Below the pieces are notes generated by a model. The model saw nothing but the letters and a program-made list of their open reading frames with translations, did not search any database and was not told the origin of the DNA. The translations under genes and the position numbers were made by a program. This document shows positions 1 through 8,690 of a stretch of 64,000 nt of DNA, piece after piece. The stretch is from Lysobacteraceae bacterium. GTDB taxonomy: Bacteria > Pseudomonadota > Gammaproteobacteria > Xanthomonadales > Xanthomonadaceae. Where the stretch lies: contig QBLY01000009.1 in the NCBI GenBank assembly GCA_003241895.1, positions 1-64,000 of the forward strand, read 5' to 3'. The first letter of the stretch is position 1. Every line of letters starts with the position of its first letter.

Positions 1-25
1 ATCGCCCACCCCGCCCCTCGACGCA

Positions 26-55
26 CAAGAACGGGGTCACCTGACCCCGTTCTTG
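26..55. repeat. Intergenic palindrome, copy 1
   Basis: A perfect 14-bp inverted repeat (CAAGAACGGGGTCA and its complement) separated by two bases. The same core, TGACCCCGTTCTTG, recurs at 4933-4946 and 6736-6749, and imperfectly at 1469-1483, so it belongs to a dispersed family rather than being a local terminator. It could fold in the transcript, but no T-run follows. Confidence 0.7.
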
Positions 56-96
56 CCCGGGAATTGCCAGATGGCGCCCGGGAATTGGCCGTTGGC
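55..96. repeat. Two-copy 21-bp tandem repeat
   Basis: The 12-mer GCCCGGGAATTG occurs at 55-66 and again at 76-87. The following nine bases of each unit are partly conserved, giving two imperfect 21-bp units directly abutting the palindrome at 26-55. No function is recognised. Confidence 0.55.
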
Positions 97-145
97 GCTG
101 TTTGCATGGGCTGGCCGCGCTTGGCGGTGTTCTGGAGCACGCGCC

Positions 146-1471
146 ATGCGCATTGGCTGGAAGTTGGCCCTGGTGGGCCTGATGTTGCTGCTGCTGTTGA
201 TCCCCTTGGGCTTGCTGGACAGCCTGGTGGCCGAGCGCCAGGCCCGCGGGCAGGAGGTGGCGGACGAGATCGCCCGGTCGTCGTCCGGGCCGCAGCAGGT
301 GGTGGGGCCGCTGCTGCTGGTGGAGGCGCTGCGGCTCAGCGAGCGCCGTCGCGTGGTGACCGAAGGCGGCCTGAGGCGCCAGGAAACCGAACAGGCCAGC
401 GAAACCGTGCACTACCTGGTCAGCCCGAGCCGCCTGGCGATCGACAGCCGGCTGAGGATCGAACAGCGCGGCCGCAGCCTGTTCACGGTGCCGCTGTTCC
501 ATGGCGCGTTGAATATGGCCGGCGAATTCCGGCATGTGCCTCCCGCCGCGGATGGCGAAGGCCGGCTCAAGCCAGTGCGCGCCTGGCTGGTGCTGGGGCT
601 GGGCGACAACCGCGGCGTGCAGGCGATGGCGCTCAAGGTGGACGGCCGCCCGGTCACCGCCGAGCCCGGCACCCGCGTGGGCTGGCTGCCCGAGGGCCTG
701 CATGCGCCGGTGCCGCTGTCGGCGCTGGAGGGGCCGATGGCTTTCGATGTCGCGCTGGATTTGACCGGAACCCAGTCGCTGGCCTGGCTGCCCGTGGGCT
801 CTGAAACCACCGTCACGGCCTCGGCCGACTGGCCGCACCCGGGGTTCGAGGGCCGGCACCTGCCGCAGGCGTCCAGCATCCGCGACGACGGGTTCAGCGC
901 CAACTGGGCGGTGTCCAAGCTTTCGAGCCGCGTGCAGCAGGTGATCGCCGCCTGCTCGCCGCTGGCGACCAGCTGCGATGGTTTGGCCGAAAGCGGCTTC
1001 GGCATGCGCCTGGTCGAGCCCGTGGACCGCTACCTGATGACCGACCGGGCCATGAAGTACGCGCTGCTGTTCCTGGCCCTGGTGTTCGGCGCCGTGTTCC
1101 TGGTGGAAGCCTTGTCGTCACGTCCGGTGCACGCCGTCCAATACGGCCTGACCGGGCTGGCGCTGGCGATGTTCTACCTGCTGCTGCTGTCACTGTCCGA
1201 GCACATCGGCTTCGGGCTGGCCTATGCCCTGGCGGCGGCCGCCTGCAGTGGGCTGCTGGGCTACTACCTGGCCGGGGTGCTGGGCGGGGCGAAGCAGGGG
1301 CTGAGCTTCGGAGCGGGCCTGGCGGGCCTCTACGGCCTGCTCTACTCGCTGCTGAGGTCCGAGGACTACGCCCTGCTGGTAGGCGCCGGCGTGCTGTTCG
1401 CGGCCCTGGCCACCGCGATGACCCTGACCCGTCGTGTGGACTGGCACCACCTCGGCAGCCCCAAGACCTGA
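146..1471 (+). CDS. creD: Inner membrane protein CreD
   Basis: Predicted 441-residue member of the CreD family, an inner-membrane protein whose biochemical activity is unknown. In enterobacteria and Stenotrophomonas its expression is controlled by the CreBC two-component system. One N-terminal membrane segment (about residues 7-26) is followed by a long periplasmic beta-rich region and a cluster of about four to five hydrophobic helices from about residue 300 to the end. The start at 146 is preferred because GGAG lies 8 nt upstream and the first membrane helix follows at once; an upstream ATG at 53 would add 31 residues of repeat-derived sequence. The length matches the E. coli protein (450). 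No creABC genes are nearby. The stop codon lies inside a copy of the intergenic repeat. Confidence 0.88.
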   Translation: MRIGWKLALVGLMLLLLLIPLGLLDSLVAERQARGQEVADEIARSSSGPQQVVGPLLLVEALRLSERRRVVTEGGLRRQETEQASETVHYLVSPSRLAIDSRLRIEQRGRSLFTVPLFHGALNMAGEFRHVPPAADGEGRLKPVRAWLVLGLGDNRGVQAMALKVDGRPVTAEPGTRVGWLPEGLHAPVPLSALEGPMAFDVALDLTGTQSLAWLPVGSETTVTASADWPHPGFEGRHLPQASSIRDDGFSANWAVSKLSSRVQQVIAACSPLATSCDGLAESGFGMRLVEPVDRYLMTDRAMKYALLFLALVFGAVFLVEALSSRPVHAVQYGLTGLALAMFYLLLLSLSEHIGFGLAYALAAAACSGLLGYYLAGVLGGAKQGLSFGAGLAGLYGLLYSLLRSEDYALLVGAGVLFAALATAMTLTRRVDWHHLGSPKT

Positions 1472-1483
1472 CCCCGCTCTTTG
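1467..1483. repeat. Half copy of the intergenic repeat at the creD stop
   Basis: CCTGACCCCG followed by CTCTTTG is an imperfect half of the palindrome at 26-55. The TGA stop of creD (1469-1471) is formed by this repeat. Confidence 0.5.
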
Positions 1484-1522
1484 CTGGCGGGGCGGCGGCT
1501 GGCCGCAAGTGCGCGTGGGGGC

Positions 1523-1528
1523 TACAAT
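1523..1528 (+). promoter_or_regulatory. Probable -10 element upstream of glyA
   Basis: TACAAT lies 35 bp before the glyA start. No good -35 hexamer is visible at the expected distance. The same TACAAT or GACAAT word is found upstream of ribE, rnpB and sucC. Confidence 0.4.
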
Positions 1529-1562
1529 TTAGGGCTCCCGCCGCCTCAGGATTGCCGCGCCG

Positions 1563-2813
1563 ATGTTCTCCAAGGATATGCAAATCGCCGGATATGACGA
1601 CGCCCTGGCCAAGGCCATGGCCCAGGAGCTCCAGCGCCAGGAAGACCACGTCGAACTGATCGCCTCCGAGAACTACGCCAGCCCCCGCGTGCTCGAGGCC
1701 CAGGGCAGCGTGCTGACCAACAAATACGCCGAGGGTTACCCGGGCAAGCGCTACTACGGCGGCTGCGAATACGTGGACATCGCCGAGCAGCTGGCCATCG
1801 ACCGCGTGAAGCAGCTGTTCGGCGCCGACTACGCCAACGTCCAGCCGCACTCGGGCTCGTCGGCCAACATCGCCGTTTACATGGCGCTGCTCAAGCCGGG
1901 CGACACCGTGCTGGGCATGAGCCTGGCCGACGGCGGCCACCTGACCCACGGCGCCAAGGTGAATTTCTCCGGCAAGATCTACAAGGCCGTGCAGTACGGC
2001 GTGGATGAGAACGGCCTGATCGATTACGACGAAGTGCAGCGCCTGGCCACCGAGCACCAGCCCAAAATGGTGATCGGCGGCTTCAGCGCCTACTCGCAGG
2101 TGGTGGACTGGGCGCGACTGGCGGCCATCGCCAAGTCAGTCGGCGCGTATTTCTTCGTGGACATGGCGCACGTGGCCGGCCTGGTGGCCGCGGGCATCTA
2201 TCCCAACCCGGTGCCGCACGCCGACGTCGTCACCTCCACCACCCACAAAACCCTGCGCGGCCCGCGCGGCGGCATCATTTTGGCCAAGGCCAACGAAGCG
2301 CTGGAGAAGAAGTTCCAATCGCTGGTGTTCCCCGGCACCCAGGGCGGCCCGCTGATGCATGTGATCGCGGCCAAGGCCGTCGCCTTCAAGGAAGCGCTGG
2401 AGCCTGGCTTCATCGACTACCAGAAGCAGGTAGTGCTCAACGCCCAGGTCATGGCCAAGACCCTGATGGCGCGCGGCTACAAGATCGTCAGCGGCGGCAC
2501 CGAAAACCACCTGATGCTGATCGACCTGATCGGCCGCGACGTGACCGGCAAGGACGCGGAGGCCGCGCTGGGTGCCGCCCACATCACGGTCAACAAGAAC
2601 GCCGTGCCCAATGACCCGCGCTCGCCCTTCGTCACTTCGGGCCTGCGCATCGGCACGCCGGCCGTCACCACCCGCGGCTACAAAGAGGCCGAGTGCGTGG
2701 CGCTGGCGGGCTGGATCTGCGACGTGCTGGACGCGCCTGCCGACGAAGCCGTGATCGCCCGCGTGCGCGACGCAGTCACCGCGCAGTGCCGAACCTTCCC
2801 GGTTTACGGCTGA
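1563..2813 (+). CDS. glyA: Serine hydroxymethyltransferase
   Basis: Cytosolic PLP enzyme that converts serine and tetrahydrofolate to glycine and 5,10-methylene-THF, the main one-carbon source. It is 416 residues, the standard length. The PLP-binding lysine lies in the motif [12 protein letters not shown] (K229), and the N-terminal [11 protein letters not shown] stretch is typical of the family. AGGA lies about 11 nt before the ATG. It opens a compact + strand operon and is followed 3 nt later by nrdR, the usual gammaproteobacterial order. Confidence 0.98.
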   Translation: MFSKDMQIAGYDDALAKAMAQELQRQEDHVELIASENYASPRVLEAQGSVLTNKYAEGYPGKRYYGGCEYVDIAEQLAIDRVKQLFGADYANVQPHSGSSANIAVYMALLKPGDTVLGMSLADGGHLTHGAKVNFSGKIYKAVQYGVDENGLIDYDEVQRLATEHQPKMVIGGFSAYSQVVDWARLAAIAKSVGAYFFVDMAHVAGLVAAGIYPNPVPHADVVTSTTHKTLRGPRGGIILAKANEALEKKFQSLVFPGTQGGPLMHVIAAKAVAFKEALEPGFIDYQKQVVLNAQVMAKTLMARGYKIVSGGTENHLMLIDLIGRDVTGKDAEAALGAAHITVNKNAVPNDPRSPFVTSGLRIGTPAVTTRGYKEAECVALAGWICDVLDAPADEAVIARVRDAVTAQCRTFPVYG

Positions 2814-2816
2814 CGG

Positions 2817-3332
2817 ATGCATTGCCCGTTCTGCCAGCACGAAGACACCCGCGTGATCGACTCGCGCGTGTCCGAGGACGGGTCCACCATCCGCCGCCGG
2901 CGTGAGTGCGAGCAGTGCAACGAGCGCTTCAATACGTTTGAAGTGGCGGAACTCAAGCTGCCGGCGATCGTGAAAAGCGATGGCCGCCGCGAAGCGTTCG
3001 ACGAGCGCAAGCTGCGCACCAGCTTCGACCGAGCGCTGCAAAAGCGCCCGGTGTCGTCCGAAAAGATCGACGGCGCCGTGCGCAGCGTGGTGCATGCGCT
3101 GCGCCTGAGCGGCGAGCGCGAGCTGCCCTCGCTGCGCGTGGGTGAATTCGTGATGGCCGAGCTCAAGAAGCTCGACCAGGTGGCCTACGTGCGCTTCGCC
3201 TCGGTGTACCGCAAGTTCGAGGATGTGCAGGCCTTCCGCGAGGAAATCGAGCGCCTGGAGCGCGACCTGCCGGGCCTGGAAAGCCTGCAGTTGCCCCTGC
3301 TGGAAAGCGTGCCGGAAAAGGCCAAGCGTTGA
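2817..3332 (+). CDS. nrdR: Transcriptional repressor NrdR
   Basis: Zinc-ribbon and ATP-cone repressor that represses ribonucleotide reductase operons by binding NrdR boxes in response to dATP/ATP. The zinc ribbon uses C3, C6, C31 and C34 (CPFC and CEQC), followed by an ATP-cone domain over roughly residues 49-139. Its 171 residues are slightly longer than E. coli NrdR (149) because of a tail. It starts 3 nt after glyA and overlaps the next gene by 4 nt. No nrd gene or NrdR box is evident in the window. Confidence 0.97.
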   Translation: MHCPFCQHEDTRVIDSRVSEDGSTIRRRRECEQCNERFNTFEVAELKLPAIVKSDGRREAFDERKLRTSFDRALQKRPVSSEKIDGAVRSVVHALRLSGERELPSLRVGEFVMAELKKLDQVAYVRFASVYRKFEDVQAFREEIERLERDLPGLESLQLPLLESVPEKAKR

Positions 3333-3802
3333 ACCCGGTGGCGGTTCGTTTCCTGGCCGAGGTTCCCGGCCACGCCGACACGCTGGCGCGCTGGCACCAT
3401 GCGCAGTGGGGCGAGCTTTACACCGACTGGACGCTGGACGTGGCCACCAATGAACTGATCGACCACGCGACCCGCCGAAGCCTCCCCACCACGCTGGTGG
3501 CGCTGCAGGGCGACGCGCTGCTGGGCTCGGTGAGCCTGGTGCTGGAAGACGCGCCCGAACTGCGCGACCAGGGCGACGCGTGGATGGCGAGCCTGTACGT
3601 GGTGCCCGAGGCGCGTGGCCAGGGCCTGGGTGCGCGATTGGCAAAGCAATTGGTGGCCTTCGCGGCGCAACAGAAGGTCGAGCGCCTGTGGCTGTTCACG
3701 CCGGAGCACGCGTCGTTCTACGCGCGCCTGGGCTGGCGGCCGCAGGGATCGGTGAAGCTGCGCGGCGTTCCCGTGCAGTTGATGGACATCGTGCCGGTAT
3801 GA
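3329..3802 (+). CDS. GNAT-family N-acetyltransferase
   Basis: A 157-residue acetyl-CoA-dependent acyltransferase of the GNAT fold. The acetyl-CoA loop is readable as [13 protein letters not shown] (about residues 91-103), preceded by the conserved beta-4 strand ASLYVV. The substrate cannot be deduced. The start is TTG at 3329, overlapping the nrdR stop; an in-frame GTG at 3338 is an alternative. It overlaps ribD by ATGA, so it is translationally coupled into the glyA-nrdR-rib operon. Confidence 0.85.
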   Translation: MNPVAVRFLAEVPGHADTLARWHHAQWGELYTDWTLDVATNELIDHATRRSLPTTLVALQGDALLGSVSLVLEDAPELRDQGDAWMASLYVVPEARGQGLGARLAKQLVAFAAQQKVERLWLFTPEHASFYARLGWRPQGSVKLRGVPVQLMDIVPV

Positions 3803-4899
3803 AGCTTTTCTCGGCCCACGACCACGCCCACATGGCCCGCGCCCTGCAATTGGCCGAGCGCGCTGCGTTCACCACCCAGCCCAACCCCATGGTGGGCTGC
3901 GTGATCGCCAGCCGCGAGCGCGTGCTGGGCGAAGGCTGGCACGTGCGCGCCGGCGAGCCGCACGCCGAAGTGATTGCGCTGCGCGCCGCCGGTTCGCGCG
4001 CCCAGGGCGCCACTGCCTACGTCACGCTGGAGCCCTGCGCCCACCACGGCCGCACGCCGCCGTGCGCCGACGCGCTGGTGGCTGCCGGGGTGACGCGCGT
4101 GGTCGCGGCCAGCCGCGACCCTTACTACCAGGTGGCGGGGCAGGGCTTCGCCAAGCTCGAGGCCGCCGGCATCACGGTCGAACACGGCCTGATGGAAACG
4201 CAGGCCCGCTATCTGAATCGCGGCTTTTTCTCCCGCATCGAACGCGGCCGCCCCTGGGTGCGGGTGAAGTTGGGCATGAGCCTGGACGGCCGCACCGCGC
4301 TGGCCAACGGCGAATCCAAATGGATCACCTCCGACGCCTCGCGCGCCGACGTGATGCGCTGGCGCGCCCGCTCGGGCGCCATCCTCACCGGCATCGGCAC
4401 CGTGATGGCCGACGACCCGCGCCTCACCGTGCGCCTGCCCGAGGGCGAGGACTTCGTGGCGCCGCTGCGCGTGGTGGTGGACGAACACGGCCGCCTGCCG
4501 GCCACCTCGCACCTGCTCACCGACGGCGCCGCGCCCACCCTGGCCGTGCACGGCGACGACGTGGTGCCCGCCTATGGCGACGACGTCACCGCCTTCGCCA
4601 TCCGCCGCTTCGTGCACGGCGGCCTCGACCTGGGCGCCCTGCTGTCGCAGCTGGCGCAGCGCGGCGTCAACGAACTGCAGGTCGAAGCCGGCGCCACCCT
4701 CAGCGGCGCCCTGCTGCGCAACGGACTGGTGGACGAAGTGCTGCTGTACGTCGCCCCCGTGCTGCTGGGCGCCCACGCCAAGCCGTTGTTCGCCGGCATC
4801 GATCCGGCCTCCATGTCCGAACGCCTGGGCCTGCGATTGCTGGATACGCGCACGATCGGGCCGGACCTGCGGCTTTTGCTCTCCACGTCCGCAGGCTAA
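3799..4899 (+). CDS. ribD: Bifunctional riboflavin deaminase/reductase RibD
   Basis: Catalyses the second and third steps of riboflavin synthesis: deamination of the diaminopyrimidine, then reduction of its ribosyl chain with NADPH. The N-terminal zinc deaminase has H55-A-E57 and the C80...C89 pair (LEPCAHHGRTPPC). The reductase domain follows from about residue 148. 366 residues, normal length. The start at 3799 overlaps the preceding stop by 4 nt and gives the standard N-terminus. The TAA stop shares its last two bases with the palindrome at 4898-4946. Confidence 0.97.
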   Translation: MKLFSAHDHAHMARALQLAERAAFTTQPNPMVGCVIASRERVLGEGWHVRAGEPHAEVIALRAAGSRAQGATAYVTLEPCAHHGRTPPCADALVAAGVTRVVAASRDPYYQVAGQGFAKLEAAGITVEHGLMETQARYLNRGFFSRIERGRPWVRVKLGMSLDGRTALANGESKWITSDASRADVMRWRARSGAILTGIGTVMADDPRLTVRLPEGEDFVAPLRVVVDEHGRLPATSHLLTDGAAPTLAVHGDDVVPAYGDDVTAFAIRRFVHGGLDLGALLSQLAQRGVNELQVEAGATLSGALLRNGLVDEVLLYVAPVLLGAHAKPLFAGIDPASMSERLGLRLLDTRTIGPDLRLLLSTSAG

Positions 4900-4946
4900 G
4901 AACGGCGTCAGGTTAACTTCCGGAAGTTAACCTGACCCCGTTCTTG
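4898..4946. repeat. Full-length intergenic palindrome between ribD and ribE
   Basis: Two 24-bp arms meet at 4921/4922 with a single mismatch at 4906. The outer part is the AAGAACGGGGTCA family core and the inner part is GGTTAACTTCC and its complement. This is the longest copy in the window and would form a strong hairpin in the rib transcript. It resembles REP-type repeats mobilised by REP-associated tyrosine transposases; that link is inferred, as no such transposase is in the window. Confidence 0.8.
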
Positions 4947-5009
4947 TCTCAGATAGCTGCGTTCTGCGAGTGGCTGGGTGGCTTGGGCGCTGCCGACGGG
5001 GCAAAGCCT

Positions 5010-5015
5010 TACAAT
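5010..5015 (+). promoter_or_regulatory. Probable -10 element upstream of ribE
   Basis: TACAAT lies 33 bp before the ribE start, after the large palindrome. TTGGGC at 4983-4988 is the nearest -35-like word, but the 21-bp spacer is too long for confidence. No FMN riboswitch fold was recognised in 4947-5047. Confidence 0.4.
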
Positions 5016-5047
5016 GGCGACTTCGTCCCATTGCCCGCCCACACACC

Positions 5048-5653
5048 ATGTTCACAGGCTTGATCCAGGCCGTAGGCCGACTTACCCAGCGCGATGTCCG
5101 CGGTGGCGACCAGCGGCTGCGGTTTGGCTGGGGCGCGCTGCCGGCGCACGACATCGAACTGGGCGAGTCCATCGCCGTCAGCGGCTGCTGCCTCACGGTG
5201 GTGGCCTTCGACGCGCAGGGGTTCGACGCCGATGTGTCCAACGAAAGCCTCGCGCTCACCACGCTCGGCGGCCTGCCGATCGGCGCCGCGGTGAACCTGG
5301 AGCGCTCCCTGCTGCCCACCACGCGCCTGGGCGGGCACCTGGTGTCGGGCCACGTGGACGGCCTGGGCGCCGTGGACAAGGTCTGGGACGACGGCCGCAG
5401 CCAGCGCTGGCGCTTCACGGCGCCGCGAGGCGTGCTCCGCTATCTTGCCGCCAAGGGCTCGGTGGCCGTGGATGGCGTCAGCCTCACGGTCAACGCCGTG
5501 GACGCCGCCGGGTTCGAAGTGAACCTGGTGCCGCACACCGTCGCCCACACCGCCTTCGGCGAAACCGCCGTCGGCGCCGCCGTCAACCTGGAAGTGGACA
5601 CCATCGCCCGCTACGTCGAGCGGCTGCTGGCCACCCGCGAGGAATCCGCATGA
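5048..5653 (+). CDS. ribE: Riboflavin synthase alpha subunit
   Basis: Dismutates two 6,7-dimethyl-8-ribityllumazine molecules to riboflavin. It is 201 residues with two lumazine-binding repeats of about 97 residues. The N-terminus MFTGLIQAVG is diagnostic, and the repeat signatures SVAVSG-like (GESIAVSGCCLTV) and VAVDGVSLTVN are visible. The start at 5048 gives the family N-terminus; longer upstream reading has no support. It overlaps the following ribB gene by 4 nt. Confidence 0.97.
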   Translation: MFTGLIQAVGRLTQRDVRGGDQRLRFGWGALPAHDIELGESIAVSGCCLTVVAFDAQGFDADVSNESLALTTLGGLPIGAAVNLERSLLPTTRLGGHLVSGHVDGLGAVDKVWDDGRSQRWRFTAPRGVLRYLAAKGSVAVDGVSLTVNAVDAAGFEVNLVPHTVAHTAFGETAVGAAVNLEVDTIARYVERLLATREESA

Positions 5654-6738
5654 GCTTCGCCACCGTCCCCGAGCTGCTGGAAGAACTGCGGCAGGGCCGC
5701 ATGGTCGTGATCGTGGACGACGAGGACCGCGAGAACGAAGGCGACCTGATCATGGCCGCCGAACTGGTCAAGCCGTCCGACATCAACTTCATGGTCACCC
5801 ACGCCCGCGGCCTGGTGTGCCTGTCGCTCACGCGCGAGCGCTGCCGCCAGCTGGGCCTGGGCCCGATGGTGCGCGACAACAACTCGCCCTACCACACCAA
5901 CTTCACCGTCTCGATCGAAGCGGCCGAAGGCGTCACCACCGGCATCAGCGCCTACGACCGCGCCCACACCATCCGTACCGCGGTGCGCCCCGACGCCGCC
6001 GCCGAACACCTCACCCAGCCAGGCCACATCTTCCCGCTGATGGCCCAGCCCGGCGGCGTGCTCACGCGCAGCGGCCACACCGAAGCGGCCAGCGACCTGG
6101 CCCTGCTGGCGGGCCTGGAGCCGGCCGGCGTGCTGGTGGAAATCCTCAGCGCCGACGGTTCGATGGCGCGCCGTCCGGAGCTGGAGTCGTTCGCGAAGGA
6201 ACACGGCCTGAAGGTCGGCTCGATCGAGGAGCTCATCCGCTACCGCCTGGAAAGCGAGCACACGGTGGAGCGCGTGGACGCGCGCGACATCACCACCGCC
6301 CATGGCCCGTTCAAGCTGGTGACCTACCGCGACCGCGTCAGCCGCAACCTGCACTTCGCGCTGGTGCACGGCCAGCCGCAGGCCGAGACGCCCACGCTGG
6401 TGCGCGTGCACGTCAAGAACCCGCTGTCGGACGTGCTGCAGTGGCAGCGCGCCGATTTCGGCGTCAGCGCCGGTGAGGCGCTGGCGGCCGTGGCGGCGGC
6501 GGGCGAGGGCGTGGTGGTGGTGTTGGCCGAGCCGGTGACGCCCGACGACCTGCTGGCGCGCATCACCGAAAGCGCGCAGGCCGAGGCACCCAAATCCAGC
6601 GAATGGCGCCGCAACGGCGCCGGCGCGCAGATCCTGGCCGACCTGGGCCTGGGCAAACTGCGGGTGCTCGGCACGCCCCGCCGCCAGATCGGCCTGGCCG
6701 GCTACGGCCTCGAGGTCGTCGAATACGTCGCCCCCTGA
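5650..6738 (+). CDS. ribB: DHBP synthase RibB with degenerate GTP cyclohydrolase II-like tail
   Basis: A 362-residue RibB-RibA fusion. The N-terminal domain (about 1-205) converts ribulose 5-phosphate to 3,4-dihydroxy-2-butanone 4-phosphate and carries the acidic [10 protein letters not shown] loop and the [10 protein letters not shown] motif. The C-terminal domain (about 210-362) is homologous to GTP cyclohydrolase II but lacks the three zinc cysteines: the region matching the usual CLTGD...RCDC reads VKNPLSD...RADF. It is therefore unlikely to hydrolyse GTP, and a separate RibA should exist elsewhere. RibB proteins with such tails are known in other proteobacteria. The start overlaps ribE by ATGA; the stop is supplied by the repeat at 6734-6749. 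Confidence 0.93.
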   Translation: MSFATVPELLEELRQGRMVVIVDDEDRENEGDLIMAAELVKPSDINFMVTHARGLVCLSLTRERCRQLGLGPMVRDNNSPYHTNFTVSIEAAEGVTTGISAYDRAHTIRTAVRPDAAAEHLTQPGHIFPLMAQPGGVLTRSGHTEAASDLALLAGLEPAGVLVEILSADGSMARRPELESFAKEHGLKVGSIEELIRYRLESEHTVERVDARDITTAHGPFKLVTYRDRVSRNLHFALVHGQPQAETPTLVRVHVKNPLSDVLQWQRADFGVSAGEALAAVAAAGEGVVVVLAEPVTPDDLLARITESAQAEAPKSSEWRRNGAGAQILADLGLGKLRVLGTPRRQIGLAGYGLEVVEYVAP

Positions 6739-6749
6739 CCCCGTTCTTG
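6734..6749. repeat. Half copy of the intergenic repeat at the ribB stop
   Basis: CCTGACCCCGTTCTTG is identical to the right arm of the palindrome at 26-55. Its TGA is the ribB stop codon (6736-6738). Confidence 0.75.
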
Positions 6750-6799
6750 CCTGCTGCGCGGTAAACTGGGGGTCCTTTCAGCGGCGAGCCACAGAACCG

Positions 6800-7267
6800 A
6801 TGAGCCATCTCGAAGGCGACGTCCAGAGCCCCGGCTCCGCCCGCTACGCCATTCTCGCCAGCCGCTGGAACCCGCGCATCACCGACACCCTGGTGGACGG
6901 GGCGCGCAAGGCGTTCATCGAAAATGGCGTGCCGGCCGGGAACGTCGACGTCATTCGCGTGCCCGGCGCCTGGGAGCTGCCGCTGGCGGCCGCCCAGGCC
7001 GCCGGCCGCGGCGGCTACGTGGCCATCGTGGCGCTGGGCTGCGTGGTTCGCGGCGACACCCGCCACTTCGAACAGGTGGCCGACGAATGCGCCCGCGGCC
7101 TGATGCGCGTGGCGCTCGACAGCGGCGTGCCGGTGGCCAACGGCGTGCTGGCGGTGGACGACTACGCCCACGCCGAGGCCCGCGCCGGCGGCAACCACGG
7201 CAACAAGGGTGAGGAAGCCGCGCTGGTGGCCATCGAGATGGCGAATCTTTTCGGGAAATTCCAATGA
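6800..7267 (+). CDS. ribH: 6,7-dimethyl-8-ribityllumazine synthase
   Basis: Condenses the RibD product with DHBP to form the lumazine substrate of RibE, typically as a 60-subunit shell. It is 155 residues, normal length. The [14 protein letters not shown] strand-helix, the VPGAWELP loop and [11 protein letters not shown] (catalytic histidine region) are all present. It lies 61 nt after ribB, and TAAACT at 6762-6767 could be a weak -10. The stop overlaps the nusB start. Confidence 0.97.
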   Translation: MSHLEGDVQSPGSARYAILASRWNPRITDTLVDGARKAFIENGVPAGNVDVIRVPGAWELPLAAAQAAGRGGYVAIVALGCVVRGDTRHFEQVADECARGLMRVALDSGVPVANGVLAVDDYAHAEARAGGNHGNKGEEAALVAIEMANLFGKFQ

Positions 7268-7725
7268 AGCAGCCCCGCGCCGACGGCATCGATCCGCACG
7301 CCCGCTCCCGCGCCCGCCGCCGTGCGCTGCAGGCCATCTATGCCTGGCAGCTGTCGCACACCGCCATCGCGAAAGTGATCGAGCAGTTCCAGGCCGAGCA
7401 GGACATGGAAGTGGCCGACCAGGCGTATTTCGAAGACCTGGTGCGCGGCGTCGAAGCCAACCTGGGCACGCTGGACGAAGCGCTCAGCCATTTCCTGGAC
7501 CGCGACATCGCCCAAGTGGACCCGATCGAGCGCGCGGTGCTTCGCATCGCCGCCTACGAGCTTCGCCACCGCATCGACGTGCCGTACCGCGTGGTGATCA
7601 ACGAAGCCATCGAGACCACCAAGCGCTTCGGCTCCGAGCACGGCCACACCTTCGTCAACGGCGTGCTCGACCATGCCGCGGCGCAGTGGCGTGCCGCCGA
7701 GGCACAGGCCCCGCGCCGCAGCTGA
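7264..7725 (+). CDS. nusB: Transcription antitermination factor NusB
   Basis: Small all-helical RNA-binding protein that binds boxA of rRNA leaders with NusE (S10) and allows ribosomal RNA antitermination. 153 residues. The [16 protein letters not shown]-terminal helix and the C-terminal [20 protein letters not shown] stretch are typical of the family. It overlaps ribH and thiL by start-stop coupling, the usual order in gammaproteobacteria. Confidence 0.96.
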   Translation: MKQPRADGIDPHARSRARRRALQAIYAWQLSHTAIAKVIEQFQAEQDMEVADQAYFEDLVRGVEANLGTLDEALSHFLDRDIAQVDPIERAVLRIAAYELRHRIDVPYRVVINEAIETTKRFGSEHGHTFVNGVLDHAAAQWRAAEAQAPRRS

Positions 7726-8690
7726 TGCCGGGCGAATTCGCCCTGATCGATCGTATCCGCGCCCGCGCGCGCAGCCGCGTCGACGTGCTGCTGGGCATCG
7801 GCGACGACGCCGCCATCCTTCGCGTGCCCGCGGGCCACGACCTGGTGGTCACCAGCGACACGCTGGTGTCGGGCGTGCATTTCCCCGCTCAAACCGCGCC
7901 CACCGACATCGGCTGGAAGGCGCTGGCGGTGAACCTCTCCGACCTCGCTGCGATGGCCGCCACGCCGGCCTGGTGCACGCTTGCGCTGACCCTGCCCGAC
8001 GCCGACGCCGACGCCGACTGGGTGGACGCCTTCCTCGACGGCTTCCTCGAATTGGCCGAACGGCACGACGTAGCCCTGGTGGGTGGCGACACCACCCGCG
8101 GCCCGCTTTCCATCACCGTCACCGCGCACGGCTTCGTGCCCGAAGGCCAAGCCCTGCGCCGCGACGGCGCGCACGCGGGCGACGAAGTGTGGGTCACCGG
8201 CTCGATCGGCGACGCCGCGGGGGCGCTGGCGCAGTGGCGCGCCCGCGGGCCGTCGTCGGCCAAGCTGCGGCATCGCCTTGACCGGCCGACGCCGCGGATC
8301 GCCGTCGGCCTCGCGCTGCGCGGCATCGCCACGGCGGGCATCGACCTCAGCGACGGCCTGGCCGCCGACCTGGGCCACGTGCTGGCTGCCAGCAGCGTCG
8401 GCGCCCGCATCGACCTGGGCCGCCTGCCGACCTCGCGCACCCTGGCCGACCATTTCGAACAAGCGCAGCGCTGGCCGCTGCAGCTCTCCGGCGGCGACGA
8501 CTACGAACTGTGCTTCACGGCGCCCGCCAGCGCCGCCTTCGCGATCGAACAAGCGCTGGCTGCCTGCGACGTCACGGGCACCGTGGTGGGCCAACTGGTC
8601 GCGGAACCCGGACTGCGCTTCACCACGCCCGAGGGCGAGGACTACGTGCCGGCCGCCGCCGGCTTCCAGCATTTCCAGGGAGTGCATTGA
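7725..8690 (+). CDS. thiL: Thiamine-monophosphate kinase
   Basis: Phosphorylates thiamine monophosphate to thiamine diphosphate with ATP. 321 residues, AIRS/PurM fold. The N-terminal GIGDDAAIL metal-binding motif, the VVTSDTLVSGVHF strand and the C-terminal SGGDDYELCF loop are clear. The start at 7725 sits on the nusB stop and gives the family N-terminus (FALIDRI). A GACGCC repeat at 7998-8018 encodes a DADADAD run. It overlaps pgpA by one base. Confidence 0.95.
   Translation: MPGEFALIDRIRARARSRVDVLLGIGDDAAILRVPAGHDLVVTSDTLVSGVHFPAQTAPTDIGWKALAVNLSDLAAMAATPAWCTLALTLPDADADADWVDAFLDGFLELAERHDVALVGGDTTRGPLSITVTAHGFVPEGQALRRDGAHAGDEVWVTGSIGDAAGALAQWRARGPSSAKLRHRLDRPTPRIAVGLALRGIATAGIDLSDGLAADLGHVLAASSVGARIDLGRLPTSRTLADHFEQAQRWPLQLSGGDDYELCFTAPASAAFAIEQALAACDVTGTVVGQLVAEPGLRFTTPEGEDYVPAAAGFQHFQGVH

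Noticed and set aside
4947-5047. Possible FMN riboswitch before ribE
   Set aside because: None of the conserved FMN-aptamer segments is present; the region is only about 100 bp and holds a -10 element.
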